The notes beneath the pieces are model-generated. The model saw only the letters and a list, made by a program, of their open reading frames with translations, was not told the DNA's origin and did no database searches. A DNA stretch of 64,000 nt, from NCBI GenBank assembly GCA_965229305.1, contig CBDDIZ010000039.1:186001-250000 (forward strand). Direction: 5' to 3'. Below, one piece after another: positions 56,925-64,000 of this stretch (its first letter is position 1; each line of letters opens with the position of its first letter). Made by a program: the position numbers and the translations under genes. The DNA is from JALHNI01 sp965229305. Its GTDB lineage: Bacteria; Acidobacteriota; Terriglobia; Bryobacterales; Bryobacteraceae.

Positions 56925-59198
56925 ATGCTCTTCCTCCCTTTTCTACGCTCTCTCGCCCGGCCGCTCCTGTTGGCGGCGGCTCTGCTCAATGCCGCGGAGC
57001 AGAACCACCAGCAATGGTCCGACTATGGCGGTGGCCCCGATTCCTCCCATTTTGTCGACCTTCGTCAGATCACCAAAGCCAACGTCAGCCAGTTGCAGGT
57101 CGCTTGGGTGTATCCCACCGCCGACGACCATTCGTACCTGTTCAATCCCATCGTGGTGGACAACGTGATGTACGTGCTGGCGAAGAACAACTCGCTGGTG
57201 GCTCTCAACGCGGCCACCGGTCAGGAGATCTGGATCCACGAGAACCTTCCTGGTCTCACCAGCCGCGGCATTGCTTACTGGGAAAGCAAGAACCGGAAGG
57301 ATCGCCGGCTGATCTTCGCCATGAACGACTATCTGGAAGAGATTGACGCCCGCACCGGGAGGTCCATCCTGACGTTCGGCCAGCGCGGCTTAGTGGATTT
57401 GCGGCAAGGCTTGGGGCGCGATCCCCTCACGATCAATCGCATTCAAACCGATACGCCCGGGCGGGTCTTCGAGAATCTCATTCTGCTGGGCTCGACGCCC
57501 GGCGAAGCGTACCTCGCGCCTCCCGGCGACATTCGCGCCTACGACGTCATTACCGGCAAACTGGTCTGGACCTTCCACACCATTCCTCATCCGGGGGAGT
57601 TCGGCTATGACACCTGGCCGAAAGACGCGTGGAAGTACTCAGGCGGGGCGAATACCTGGGGCGAAATTACGGTCGACACCAAGCGCGGCATTGCTTACTT
57701 CCCCACGGGCTCGCCGACTTACGACTATTACGGTGCGGACCGTCTCGGGTCCAACTTATTCGCCAACTCACTGGTAGCGCTCGATGCCCGGACGGGCAAG
57801 CGTCTCTGGCACTTTCAACTGGTGCATCACGATCTTTGGGACTACGACACCACGGCCGCGCCGCAGTTACTCACTGTCACTCATCAAGGTAAGCGGGTCG
57901 ATGTGGTCGCCCAATCCAGTAAGCAAGGCTTTCTCTACGTTTTCGATCGCGTGACGGGTAAGCCGTTGTGGCCGATCGAGGAGCGGCCCGTGGCCAAGAG
58001 TCTGATGCCGGGCGAGCAGGCTTGGCCCACGCAGCCGTTTCCGACGATGCCACCACCCTTCGCCCGCCAGAAGATTACGGCCGACGACGTGAATCCGTAT
58101 ATCCTCACGCCGCAGGAGCGCGCTGCCTGGAAGCAGCGGATCGGCGCGATGCGGAATGAGGGGCTGTTTACGCCCCCTGGTCTCACAGAAACCATCTCCA
58201 TGCCGGGCGCGCGTGGCGGTTCCAACTGGGGTAGCGGCGCCGTGCACCCCACGAAGGGGTTGATGTATCTCAACACGCAGGATTGGCCCACCATCTATAA
58301 ACTCGGCTTGGAGGATCCGCTGGCGCAAGCCGCCACCGACACCACCGCGAAGTCCGTTTACGCGGCGCGCTGCCAGGCCTGCCACGGTGTGAATGGCCTG
58401 CGCAGCGGCTCCGGACCGCCGCCACTCGCGGGCATCGGGCGGCGGTTGCCGCTCGATGCGTTCCGGCTCGCCGTCCGCAACGGTCGCGGCAAGATGCCGG
58501 CGTTCCGCGATTTGGACGACTCTGCCGTGGCTGAGCTCTTCTCCTATTTGAATGCGTTTGAGCCGCCGGCGCGTGCGGATGTGTCGGCCAAGCGGCCGCC
58601 CGTCGTGCGTGGTCCCGTGGTGGCTTCCGGCGGTGCGCCCGGTGGGCTGGTGGCGAGGCCCGGCAACGCCGACCAGTTCACACCGCTCGGCGGACCCGCC
58701 TACCCGGCGGGCAGCGCCACGCCGCGCGTGCGCTATTACACGGACTGGGGCCTCTATCCCAATCAACCGTACATCGCGGGCCCGCCCTGGTCCTCGGTGG
58801 TGGCGTACGACCTGAACACCGGCACGATTAAATGGAAAGTCCCGCTGGGGCAGGATGCCGTTGCCGCCGCGCAAGGCGCTCGCGATACCGGCGCCTTCAT
58901 GGCGGAGCACCACGGCCCCATCGTCACCGCCACGGGCCTGGTGTTCATTGCCGCGAGCGACGGCAAGATTCGTGCGCTCGACGCCGACAATGGCCAAGTC
59001 CTGTGGGAAGCGGCCCTGCCCGCCGGCTCCGAAGGCATCCCGGCGATGTATGAGGCCGGCGGGCGCCAGTATTTGGTGGTCCCTGCCTCTTCCCCGCTGA
59101 ACGCGGGGGGCGGTCATCCCGGTAGTCAGGCGCCGCCGCGTGAGCTCCGCTCGGACTATCCCAAGGGCTACGTCGCGTTCGCCTTGCCGAAGAAGTAA
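56925..59198 (+). CDS. PQQ-dependent quinoprotein dehydrogenase with internal heme c domain
   Basis: A 757-residue exported eight-bladed propeller enzyme of the methanol/glucose dehydrogenase superfamily. Signal peptide MLFLPFLRSLARPLLLAAALLNAAE. Propeller repeats include LVALNAATGQEIWIHEN, IRAYDVITGKLVWTFHT, LVALDARTGKRLWHFQ, FLYVFDRVTGKPLWPIEE and VAYDLNTGTIKWKVPLG. A cytochrome c segment with CQACH (about 483-487) is inserted between blades rather than placed at the end. LVHHDLWDYDTTAAPQLLTV is the metal/PQQ-site region. Start could also be ATG 56898. Oxidises an alcohol or sugar and passes electrons via the heme; the substrate is unknown. Confidence 0.93.
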   Translation: MLFLPFLRSLARPLLLAAALLNAAEQNHQQWSDYGGGPDSSHFVDLRQITKANVSQLQVAWVYPTADDHSYLFNPIVVDNVMYVLAKNNSLVALNAATGQEIWIHENLPGLTSRGIAYWESKNRKDRRLIFAMNDYLEEIDARTGRSILTFGQRGLVDLRQGLGRDPLTINRIQTDTPGRVFENLILLGSTPGEAYLAPPGDIRAYDVITGKLVWTFHTIPHPGEFGYDTWPKDAWKYSGGANTWGEITVDTKRGIAYFPTGSPTYDYYGADRLGSNLFANSLVALDARTGKRLWHFQLVHHDLWDYDTTAAPQLLTVTHQGKRVDVVAQSSKQGFLYVFDRVTGKPLWPIEERPVAKSLMPGEQAWPTQPFPTMPPPFARQKITADDVNPYILTPQERAAWKQRIGAMRNEGLFTPPGLTETISMPGARGGSNWGSGAVHPTKGLMYLNTQDWPTIYKLGLEDPLAQAATDTTAKSVYAARCQACHGVNGLRSGSGPPPLAGIGRRLPLDAFRLAVRNGRGKMPAFRDLDDSAVAELFSYLNAFEPPARADVSAKRPPVVRGPVVASGGAPGGLVARPGNADQFTPLGGPAYPAGSATPRVRYYTDWGLYPNQPYIAGPPWSSVVAYDLNTGTIKWKVPLGQDAVAAAQGARDTGAFMAEHHGPIVTATGLVFIAASDGKIRALDADNGQVLWEAALPAGSEGIPAMYEAGGRQYLVVPASSPLNAGGGHPGSQAPPRELRSDYPKGYVAFALPKK

Positions 59199-59240
59199 CT
59201 TTGCCGGCACTTCGCGCGATCCGCCGGTGTCTCTTTCGGC

Positions 59241-59798
59241 ATGCGGATCCTAGGCAGCTTGCTGATCGCCGGTCGCCTTGGTGGTCAGGAGACGGAGGTG
59301 ATCTTTTGTCCGGCGTGGGATACACGCTGGACCGCTACCGATACCTTGCAGTTTCTTGCTTTACTGGGCGTCACGGTAGCGATCATGGTTGCCTGGCGGA
59401 TGTTCGACGCGCGCTTTCGCGGAAGCGTCAGTCCCGCCGTTCACCGGCGGCTTTGGCGCCGCTGGCGGAGATGGTTGCCGACGGGGATGGCCCTTGCTGG
59501 CGGGCTCCTCATCGTCGCTGGCCAACGCGGTTTCCTGGACGGCACGATCGGCAATGCGAGTGCCATCGCCTGGGCCATGCTCAACCTGCCGGCCATGATC
59601 GTCGTTGGCGTCGCTGCGGACTTCCTGGGGGAGCCCCTTTGGCCGCTGCTGTTTGTGACGGCGGCGATGGTCTGGCTGCAATGGTATGCGGTCCTGCATC
59701 GAGTGGAGGCCCTGATGTGTCAGCCGCGATTCTTAAGTCTCAGTCGTGGTGATGCCGACTCGCCGAACCGAACGAGCGACTGCCTACCGCGCGACTAA
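59241..59798 (+). CDS. Four-helix membrane protein of unknown function
   Basis: A 185-residue protein with four hydrophobic segments: TLQFLALLGVTVAIMVAW, WLPTGMALAGGLLIVAG, IAWAMLNLPAMIVVGVAAD and PLWPLLFVTAAMVWLQWYAV. A basic loop (RRLWRRWRRW) lies between the first two and probably stays in the cytoplasm. I recognise no family. It starts 42 bp after the quinoprotein gene and may be co-transcribed. Its last 15 bp overlap the convergent gene. The alternative frame over the same region (59201-59752) lacks membrane character and was rejected. Confidence 0.72.
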   Translation: MRILGSLLIAGRLGGQETEVIFCPAWDTRWTATDTLQFLALLGVTVAIMVAWRMFDARFRGSVSPAVHRRLWRRWRRWLPTGMALAGGLLIVAGQRGFLDGTIGNASAIAWAMLNLPAMIVVGVAADFLGEPLWPLLFVTAAMVWLQWYAVLHRVEALMCQPRFLSLSRGDADSPNRTSDCLPRD

Positions 59799-60685
59799 TT
59801 GCACGGAGACTTGCGCCTCGGCCCCCACTCGCACTTCTACCTCCGGACGGCTCGCAGGCGTCAGGGTGCCAGCATTCGCGCCCACGGTATAGCGTCCGGG
59901 AGCCAGTCCGGACATGCGGAAGCGCCCTTTGTCATCCGCCGCCATGCCTCGGGCTCTCAACTGGAACTCTTCGTGACTGACGCCTTGTAGGCTCACCGAC
60001 ACTCTGGCTCCAGCCACACCTCTCCGCGCGCATCCACCACCTGACCGGTAAGCGTGCCTCCCTCGGCTAGCACCAGCTCTACCTGCGACGCACTCCCGTT
60101 CTCGAGGTCGAGTCCGGTGGCCGTGACGTCGCGCCCGTCGGCGAGCACCGTCTTGATGTAGGTTCCCTCGGAGAGCTTCTCTGCCAGGATCACATACCGA
60201 TCCGGGGCCACGTCGTCCAACACGGCGGTCCCGTCTTTCCCGACGGGCTTCGCCTGCATGGTGCCGGGTCCGCCGCCGCGCGAGAGCGGATTCAGAATCA
60301 CCAAACCGGTAGCTGTGGCCCCAGTCGTTGGACGCACCGTTACCCGTAAGCTGCGCCCGGCCAACGGTTGGATTTCCAAATCCTTGATATCGGCGGTGAC
60401 CATAATTTCCTGGCTGGCTTTGGTGACCAGCGGTCTGTTGTTAGGCCACTCTGTAATCACGATGCGATGCCGGCCGGCGGGAACAGTCAGGGTGAACTTG
60501 CCGTCGGCACCCACTGGCAGTTGTTGGAGCATCCGGCCTGTTACGCGTGGCACCGGTTCGGCTCGTACCCGCAAAGTGTAAGCTGACGTTGGACCGGTGT
60601 ATCTTCCTTCAACCGTGAACCGCGGTTCCTCCGGGGGCTGGGCGTACAGCGACGCGAGCACCCATATCCCGAGCAGGGGCCTCAT
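59784..60685 (-). pseudogene. Secreted carboxypeptidase-regulatory-like protein, frameshifted
   Basis: Two minus-strand frames (60685-59993 and 60017-59784) read as one protein broken by a shift. The first part has a signal peptide (MRPLLGIWVLASLYAQ) and beta-sandwich domains (AGRHRIVITEWPN, SLRVTVRPTTGATATGLVIL), and breaks off in GTLTGQVVDARGEVW. The second frame continues exactly where a CarboxypepD_reg-like domain should: VAGARVSVSLQG, DDKGRFRMSGLAPGRYTVG. Removing one GT from GTGTGG at about 60015-60019 restores a single 299-residue protein. It could be a real recent mutation, a phase-variable site (unlikely at such a short repeat) or a sequencing error. Confidence 0.78.
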
Positions 60686-60718
60686 GATACTCAGAGTTTA
60701 TCCGGTGGTCTGCCGAAG

Positions 60719-61174
60719 TTAGCCTGTTTGGGCTGCGCGAGTCTTCGCCCCCTTTTTGGCGGACCGGCTCCGCTCGGCGGCGCTACGTTTCCGAGCGCTG
60801 GCGCGAGCTTGCCGGGATAAAGCCAGCTTGGACGCCGCCTGCGGACTCTCTTTCTTGAGCGCCTCCGTTGCTGCGCGCGAACGCTTACGGGAAGGCGCCG
60901 GCTGACTGTCCGCCTGCCCTCGCGCCGTGTCTCGCGCCGCCTGTTTGCGCGTCTCCGCCGAAACCGAGCCCGGCTCAGGAGCCGGCAGTTTGATCCCGGC
61001 CCGGCGAGCTTTCGAAAGGCCGATGGCAATCGCCTGCTTGGCGGATCGTGCGCCGTGCTTTCCCTCGCGAATGTGCTCAATCTCTTCGCGAACGAATTCG
61101 CCAGCCTGCGTGGAGGGCGACTTGCCCTTCGTCTGATCCTGCCGCACGCGCTTTAATGTCTCTTTGTCGGGCAT
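60719..61174 (-). CDS. DUF6496 / histone-H1-like basic protein
   Basis: A 151-residue, very basic, Ala/Lys/Arg/Ser-rich protein. The N-terminal part (EFVREEIEHIREGKHGARS followed by AKQAIAIGLSKARRAG) is the DUF6496 region. The rest (PSRKRSRAATEALKKE, SRSAKKGAKTRAAQ) resembles the DNA-compacting tails of bacterial H1-like proteins. A cytoplasmic nucleic-acid-binding role is likely but unproven. ATG 61174 has AGGAGG 5 nt upstream, which overlaps the end of the 49-residue gene; the two are an operon. Confidence 0.88.
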   Translation of the reverse strand: MPDKETLKRVRQDQTKGKSPSTQAGEFVREEIEHIREGKHGARSAKQAIAIGLSKARRAGIKLPAPEPGSVSAETRKQAARDTARGQADSQPAPSRKRSRAATEALKKESPQAASKLALSRQARASARKRSAAERSRSAKKGAKTRAAQTG

Positions 61175-61183
61175 ACGTTCCTC

Positions 61184-61333
61184 CTACTGATGCTTGAAGT
61201 ACTGCACTTCGCGTTCGTGCTTCTCGGCCGCTGCTCGGTCTTTGAACGTTCCCAGGTTTTTGCGTCTCCCGGTCTTCGGGTCAGCCTTGCCCGAGTAGAG
61301 CCGATATTCACCGGACTTCAATTTGCGAATCAT
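61184..61333 (-). CDS. Small basic protein, 49 residues
   Basis: A short gene with a strong Shine-Dalgarno (AAGGAG, 6 nt before ATG 61333). The product reads MIRKLKSGEYRLYSGK, then ADPKTGRRKNLGTFKD and RAAAEKHEREVQYFKHQ: a compact basic N-terminal half and a charged helix. The YRLYS...GRRKNLGTF pattern looks like a small three-stranded sheet as in the arm-binding domain of integrases. Ends 9 bp before the DUF6496 gene. It seems a genuine small gene and a likely partner of the DUF6496 protein. Confidence 0.8.
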   Translation of the reverse strand: MIRKLKSGEYRLYSGKADPKTGRRKNLGTFKDRAAAEKHEREVQYFKHQ

Positions 61334-61344
61334 GAGGTTCTCCT

Positions 61345-61366
61345 TTGCTCACTTGTGCCTGAGCAA
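61345..61366. promoter_or_regulatory. Perfect inverted repeat upstream of the small basic-protein gene
   Basis: TTGCTCA (61345-61351) and TGAGCAA (61360-61366) form a perfect 7-bp dyad with an 8-nt spacer. It ends a few nt before the AAGGAG of the 49-residue gene (minus strand). Likely an operator or a leader hairpin controlling that operon. Confidence 0.5.
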
Positions 61367-61597
61367 GGTGAGGACCAACAATGCCCGTTGCGTCGATCGT
61401 TCGGCAGACTGGGGGTAAACTCTGGTGCGGCTGGCGCCTGGGACGTCGCGAAAAGGCCATTCCGCGCCCCGGCCCGGCTGACACGGCAGGCTTTCCGGGC
61501 GAGCCATGTCGCAGCGCTCGCCCGGCCAGGGTAAGATTTGCCGCCCGCCGCCCGGTGGGTACGCAAATAAGGGTATCTATATACTTGGCACAACCGA
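61367..61597. other. Intergenic region, no gene seen
   Basis: About 230 bp. An open frame (61381-61605) covers it but has no start signal, is rich in Arg/Pro/Gly and looks like random GC-rich sequence. TATACT at 61579-61584 is a possible -10 for the truncated gene starting at 61598 (predicted leader about 7 nt). Confidence 0.5.
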
Positions 61598-61934
61598 ATG
61601 TATGAGAACTGGAACTTGATGCGGTGGGAAACGCCCATGTCCGACGCAAATCATCTCTTCATGGACTCGCTCTGCGACCGGAATGGATCGTTGGAGATCG
61701 TGCTTTCGGATTACCGGAATGAAAAAGAGACCGCTCGGTTCAAGGTGGTTTTCCAACGGTACCCGGCGTATCGGAACGTCGATGAAATCTATCGGTTGGG
61801 GCTATGGAAGCGCCGGGACGAACTGACGAATGCGGAGGACTTGGGCCGGACATTCATCGTAACCGAATCGCCGTGGATTCAAGCGTTTGTAACCGAGCCT
61901 GTTCTGGGATTCTTTCATCCGGGTCTGATTCATT
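61598..61934 (+). pseudogene. Hypothetical gene truncated by IS66 insertion
   Basis: A reading frame (MYENWNLMRWETPMSDANHLF..., alternative start ATG 61637) with lower GC than its surroundings. NGSLEIVLSDYRNEKETARFKVVF and ESPWIQAFVTEPVLGFF look like an intact small protein, but after LIHC the frame runs into the IS66 left end and finishes at 61987 with IS-derived residues. The native 3' end should lie beyond the IS, outside the window. I recognise no family. Confidence 0.7.
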
Positions 61935-61990
61935 GTAAGCGAGCGGCGAACCCATCTTGCGAGGGGAGCGTGCCAGCGGGAAGCTAAGGC

Positions 61991-62257
61991 ATGAGCAGGC
62001 GGGCGGAGCAGATGCGGGCGATGGTGGCGGAGTACGAAGCGAGCGGACTGCCGCGGCGGGCGTTCTGCGCGGAACACGGACTGGCGGTGACGACGTTGGA
62101 CTACTGGCGGCGCGAGTTGGCCAACCGGCCGCAGTTGGTGCCGGTGCGAGTGCTCGACGACCACCCCAGCTATGCGTTGGTGCTCGCCAACGGCCGCCGC
62201 ATCGAATGCGCAAGTGAAGGACTCGCCAGCTTGATCCGCGCCGCCGAACAAGCGTGA
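61991..62257 (+). CDS. tnpA: IS66 accessory protein TnpA
   Basis: 88-residue helix-turn-helix protein (EQMRAMVAEYEASGLPRRAF, AEHGLAVTTLDYWRREL), needed with TnpB for IS66 transposition. The HTH suggests binding at the IS ends. Stop overlaps the tnpB start (TGATG). Confidence 0.93.
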   Translation: MSRRAEQMRAMVAEYEASGLPRRAFCAEHGLAVTTLDYWRRELANRPQLVPVRVLDDHPSYALVLANGRRIECASEGLASLIRAAEQA

Positions 62258-62607
62258 TGTTCGGGCTCGGTCCCGCGACGAAGATTTACTTAGGCGCCGC
62301 CGCGGTTGACATGCGGAAAGGCTTCGACGGGCTCCACGGCCTGGTGCGCGACTGCCTGCAACACGACCCGCTCAGCGGCCATCTGTTCCTCTTCACCAAC
62401 AAGCCGCGGACCCGCATCAAGGCGCTGATCTGGGATGGCAGCGGACTCTGGATCTGCGCAAAACGGCTGGAAAAGGGCCGTTTTCGCTGGCCGGAAGCGG
62501 CTGGCCCCAGCGTAACGCTACGAGCCGAAGAGTTGGCGATGCTGCTGAATGGACTCGACTGGAAAAACACCCAGCCCCGAAAATGGTTTCGGAACAAAGT
62601 AGCGTGA
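62257..62607 (+). CDS. tnpB: IS66 accessory protein TnpB (Orf2)
   Basis: 116-residue protein with the typical IS66 Orf2 blocks ATKIYLGAAAVDMRKGFDGL, HLFLFTNKPRTRIKALIWDG, GLWICAKRLEKGRFRWP and LLNGLDWKNTQPRKWF. Required for transposition; the biochemical role is unknown. ATG 62257 (or GTG 62254). Not related to the RNA-guided TnpB of IS200/IS605. Confidence 0.95.
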   Translation: MFGLGPATKIYLGAAAVDMRKGFDGLHGLVRDCLQHDPLSGHLFLFTNKPRTRIKALIWDGSGLWICAKRLEKGRFRWPEAAGPSVTLRAEELAMLLNGLDWKNTQPRKWFRNKVA

Positions 62608-62657
62608 AAATGATGCTGGAACATTTTCCGGACATCGCGTACTATTAATTTTCCCGC

Positions 62658-64000
62658 ATGGATCCGCAAGCCCGCATCGCGAACTTGGAGCAAGAGTTGG
62701 CTTGGTCGCGCATGAAAATCCAGCAACTGGAAGAGCGCTGGCGGCGGCATCTGATCGAGAAGTACGGTCCGAAGAGCGAGACGCTGAGCGACCTGCAACT
62801 GAACCTGCTCGAGGAAGAGCCCGGCGTGACGCAGGATGAAGTCACGGCCGAAGCGGCGCGTCCGCCGTATCAGCCGCGCGAGCGAAAACCGCATCCCGGC
62901 AGAAGACCTTTGCCGGAGACTTTGGCGCGGGTGGAGGAGACGCTGCCGTGTGCGGCGCAATGCGTTTGTTGCGGAGGCGAAACCAAAGTCATCGGCCATG
63001 ACGTGAGCGAGGTGCTGGATCGCGAACCGGCGCATTGGTTCGTGCGAGTCACCAGGCGCGAGAAGCGGGCCTGCGCCAAGTGTGTAACGGTGCGGATGAC
63101 GGAGTTAGCGCCGCGCATCGTGGAGAAAGGCTTGGCGAGCGATCGGGTAGTGATCGACACGGTGGTGGCCAAGTACTGCGACCACTTACCGCTCTACCGG
63201 CAGGAAGCCATGTTCGAGCGCGAAGCGGGCGTCGAGATCTCGCGCGCTACGCTGGATGGCTGGGTGCTGCGCGTGGGCGAGTTACTCGCTCCGGTCGTGG
63301 AGGCGATGCGCGCCGAACTGCTCCGGGAGCCCTATTTACAGGCCGATGAGACGACTGTGCCGGTGCAGCTCAACGACAAGAGTGGCTCGGATCATCAAGC
63401 TTACTTATGGCAGTACGGCGCGCCGGGCGGCGCGACAGTCTTCGAGTTTCAGCTGGGGCGCGGACGGGAAGGTCCGCAGAAGTTTCTGGGTGATTGGGCA
63501 GGCATCTTACAAACCGATGGCTATGCGGCTTACGACGGCGTGGGCGGCGAGGGCTTGATCCATGTAGGTTGCTGGGCGCACGCGCGGCGTAAGTTTGTAG
63601 ATGCGGTGAAGGTGAATAAGGACGATGCGGCGTCGATCGCGATGGTCACTCGCATGGACGCGTTATTCTGCGTGGATCGTGAGGCGAAGCGTTCGGCGTT
63701 GACGGCGGAAGAGCGGCACGCTTTGCGGCGCGAGCAGGCGTTGCCGTGGCTGCACGAGATCCATGAAGAATGTTTGAAACAAAGCGGCCACGTTTTGCCG
63801 AAGAGCGCGGCGGGGCAAGCAGTGACGTACACGCTCAACGCGTGGCCGAAACTGGCGCGGGTGTTCGACCACGGCGTGGTGGAGTTATCGAATAATCTGG
63901 CCGAGAACTCGATGCGGCCGGTGGCGCTGGGCCGCAAGAACTGGCTGCATGTGGGGAGCGCGAAGGCGGGTCCGAAAGTGGCGGCGATCATGTCGGTGGT
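62658..64000 (+). CDS. tnpC: IS66 transposase TnpC, partial
   Basis: At least 447 residues, open at the right edge. The N-terminal leucine-rich coiled coil (IANLEQELAWSRMKIQQLEE) is followed by a zinc-finger region (CAAQCVCCGG, CAKC). The DDE catalytic domain has Asp in YLQADETTVPV, Asp in LQTDGYAAYDG and Glu in NNLAENSMRPVALGRKNW. All three catalytic acids are present. ATG 62658 begins 50 bp after tnpB. Confidence 0.95.
   Translation, partial: MDPQARIANLEQELAWSRMKIQQLEERWRRHLIEKYGPKSETLSDLQLNLLEEEPGVTQDEVTAEAARPPYQPRERKPHPGRRPLPETLARVEETLPCAAQCVCCGGETKVIGHDVSEVLDREPAHWFVRVTRREKRACAKCVTVRMTELAPRIVEKGLASDRVVIDTVVAKYCDHLPLYRQEAMFEREAGVEISRATLDGWVLRVGELLAPVVEAMRAELLREPYLQADETTVPVQLNDKSGSDHQAYLWQYGAPGGATVFEFQLGRGREGPQKFLGDWAGILQTDGYAAYDGVGGEGLIHVGCWAHARRKFVDAVKVNKDDAASIAMVTRMDALFCVDREAKRSALTAEERHALRREQALPWLHEIHEECLKQSGHVLPKSAAGQAVTYTLNAWPKLARVFDHGVVELSNNLAENSMRPVALGRKNWLHVGSAKAGPKVAAIMSV

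Larger units (their letters stand above)
61935..64000 (+). mobile_element. IS66-family insertion sequence (right end beyond window)
   Basis: The three-gene arrangement tnpA-tnpB-tnpC is diagnostic of IS66. The left terminus is placed at GTAAGCGAGCGGCG (61935), because IS66 ends begin with GTAA and the preceding gene loses its own character there. The 8 bp before it (61927-61934, GATTCATT) would be one copy of the target duplication; the second copy cannot be checked as the right end is cut off. All three genes look intact as far as visible, so the element may be recent and active. Confidence 0.9.

Noticed and set aside
59201..59752. Alternative frame over the membrane-protein gene
   Set aside because: Lacks hydrophobic segments; the frame starting at 59241 gives four clear membrane helices.
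61381..61605. 75-codon frame upstream of the truncated gene
   Set aside because: Arg/Pro-rich, no ribosome-binding site, overlaps the predicted promoter of the following gene.
62257..62607. RNA-guided nuclease TnpB (IS200/IS605 type)
   Set aside because: Same name only; this is the 116-residue IS66 Orf2 protein without RuvC motifs.

Overview
This 64 kb window is GC-rich, densely coding chromosomal DNA that looks like an acidobacterium of the Bryobacterales / Candidatus Solibacter type. That is inferred from gene content: a VWFA-related acidobacterial protein, Oar-like TonB receptors with N-terminal carboxypeptidase-regulatory domains, a DUF1501 + cytochrome/DUF1549/DUF1553 pair, a DUF6496 protein, Tat-exported sulfatases, and PQQ enzymes with heme c domains. 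No 16S rRNA is present to confirm it. No prophage, CRISPR array or rRNA was seen. There is one tRNA (tRNA-Ser(GCU), minus strand, about 20.6 kb) and one insertion sequence (IS66 family, cut by the right edge).

Layout. 0-7.7 kb: partial polyprenyl synthetase, a glycine-zipper lipoprotein, uxaC, a secreted repeat protein, miaB, a sulfatase, a YCII protein and a VWA protein. 7.7-13.9 kb: a minus-strand operon aldo/keto reductase - SelA-like PLP enzyme - PPK2; a Gfo/Idh/MocA oxidoreductase; a coupled GntR regulator + SDR pair; a bicupin. 14-20.5 kb: an ankyrin/CxxCH/alpha-toroid protein, hemL, an M13 peptidase, a BON protein and a DUF72 protein. 20.6-25.3 kb: tRNA-Ser, aat, an ABC exporter and a PhzF-like protein. 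25.3-29.2 kb: a 1293-residue natural fusion of topoisomerase III and RecQ helicase. 29-37 kb: DUF1501/DUF1553 proteins and an Oar-like receptor. 37-44.7 kb: ttcA, PhoU-like + Pit, and a compact cluster of small poorly known genes. 44.7-51.2 kb: a second sulfatase, a YXWGXW-like protein, an ECF41 sigma-factor module and a second TonB receptor. 51.4-60.7 kb: SRPBCC protein, PQQ sugar dehydrogenase, two membrane glycosyltransferases, a subclass B3-like metallo-beta-lactamase, a quinoprotein with an internal heme c, and a frameshifted secreted protein. 60.7-64 kb: DUF6496 with a 49-residue partner, then a gene truncated by the IS66 element.

How the genes work together. Several genes fit a life on plant or soil polymers: hexuronate isomerisation (uxaC), sulfate-ester removal, PQQ-dependent periplasmic oxidation, and TonB uptake. 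PhoU-like + Pit and PPK2 suggest phosphate import and polyphosphate use. The carboxymuconolactone-decarboxylase gene and its ECF41 sigma factor form a self-contained regulatory unit with a recognisable ECF41 promoter in front.

The two most interesting things are the TopoIII-RecQ fusion and a recurring start architecture. At least ten genes have a TANNNT -10-like hexamer only 6-8 nt upstream of the start codon and usually no usable Shine-Dalgarno. Divergent genes are separated by as little as 20-36 bp and, in the tightest cases, share one palindromic -10. This predicts widespread leaderless transcripts and explains several TTG/GTG starts. All assignments were made by reading the sequence; no searches were run.
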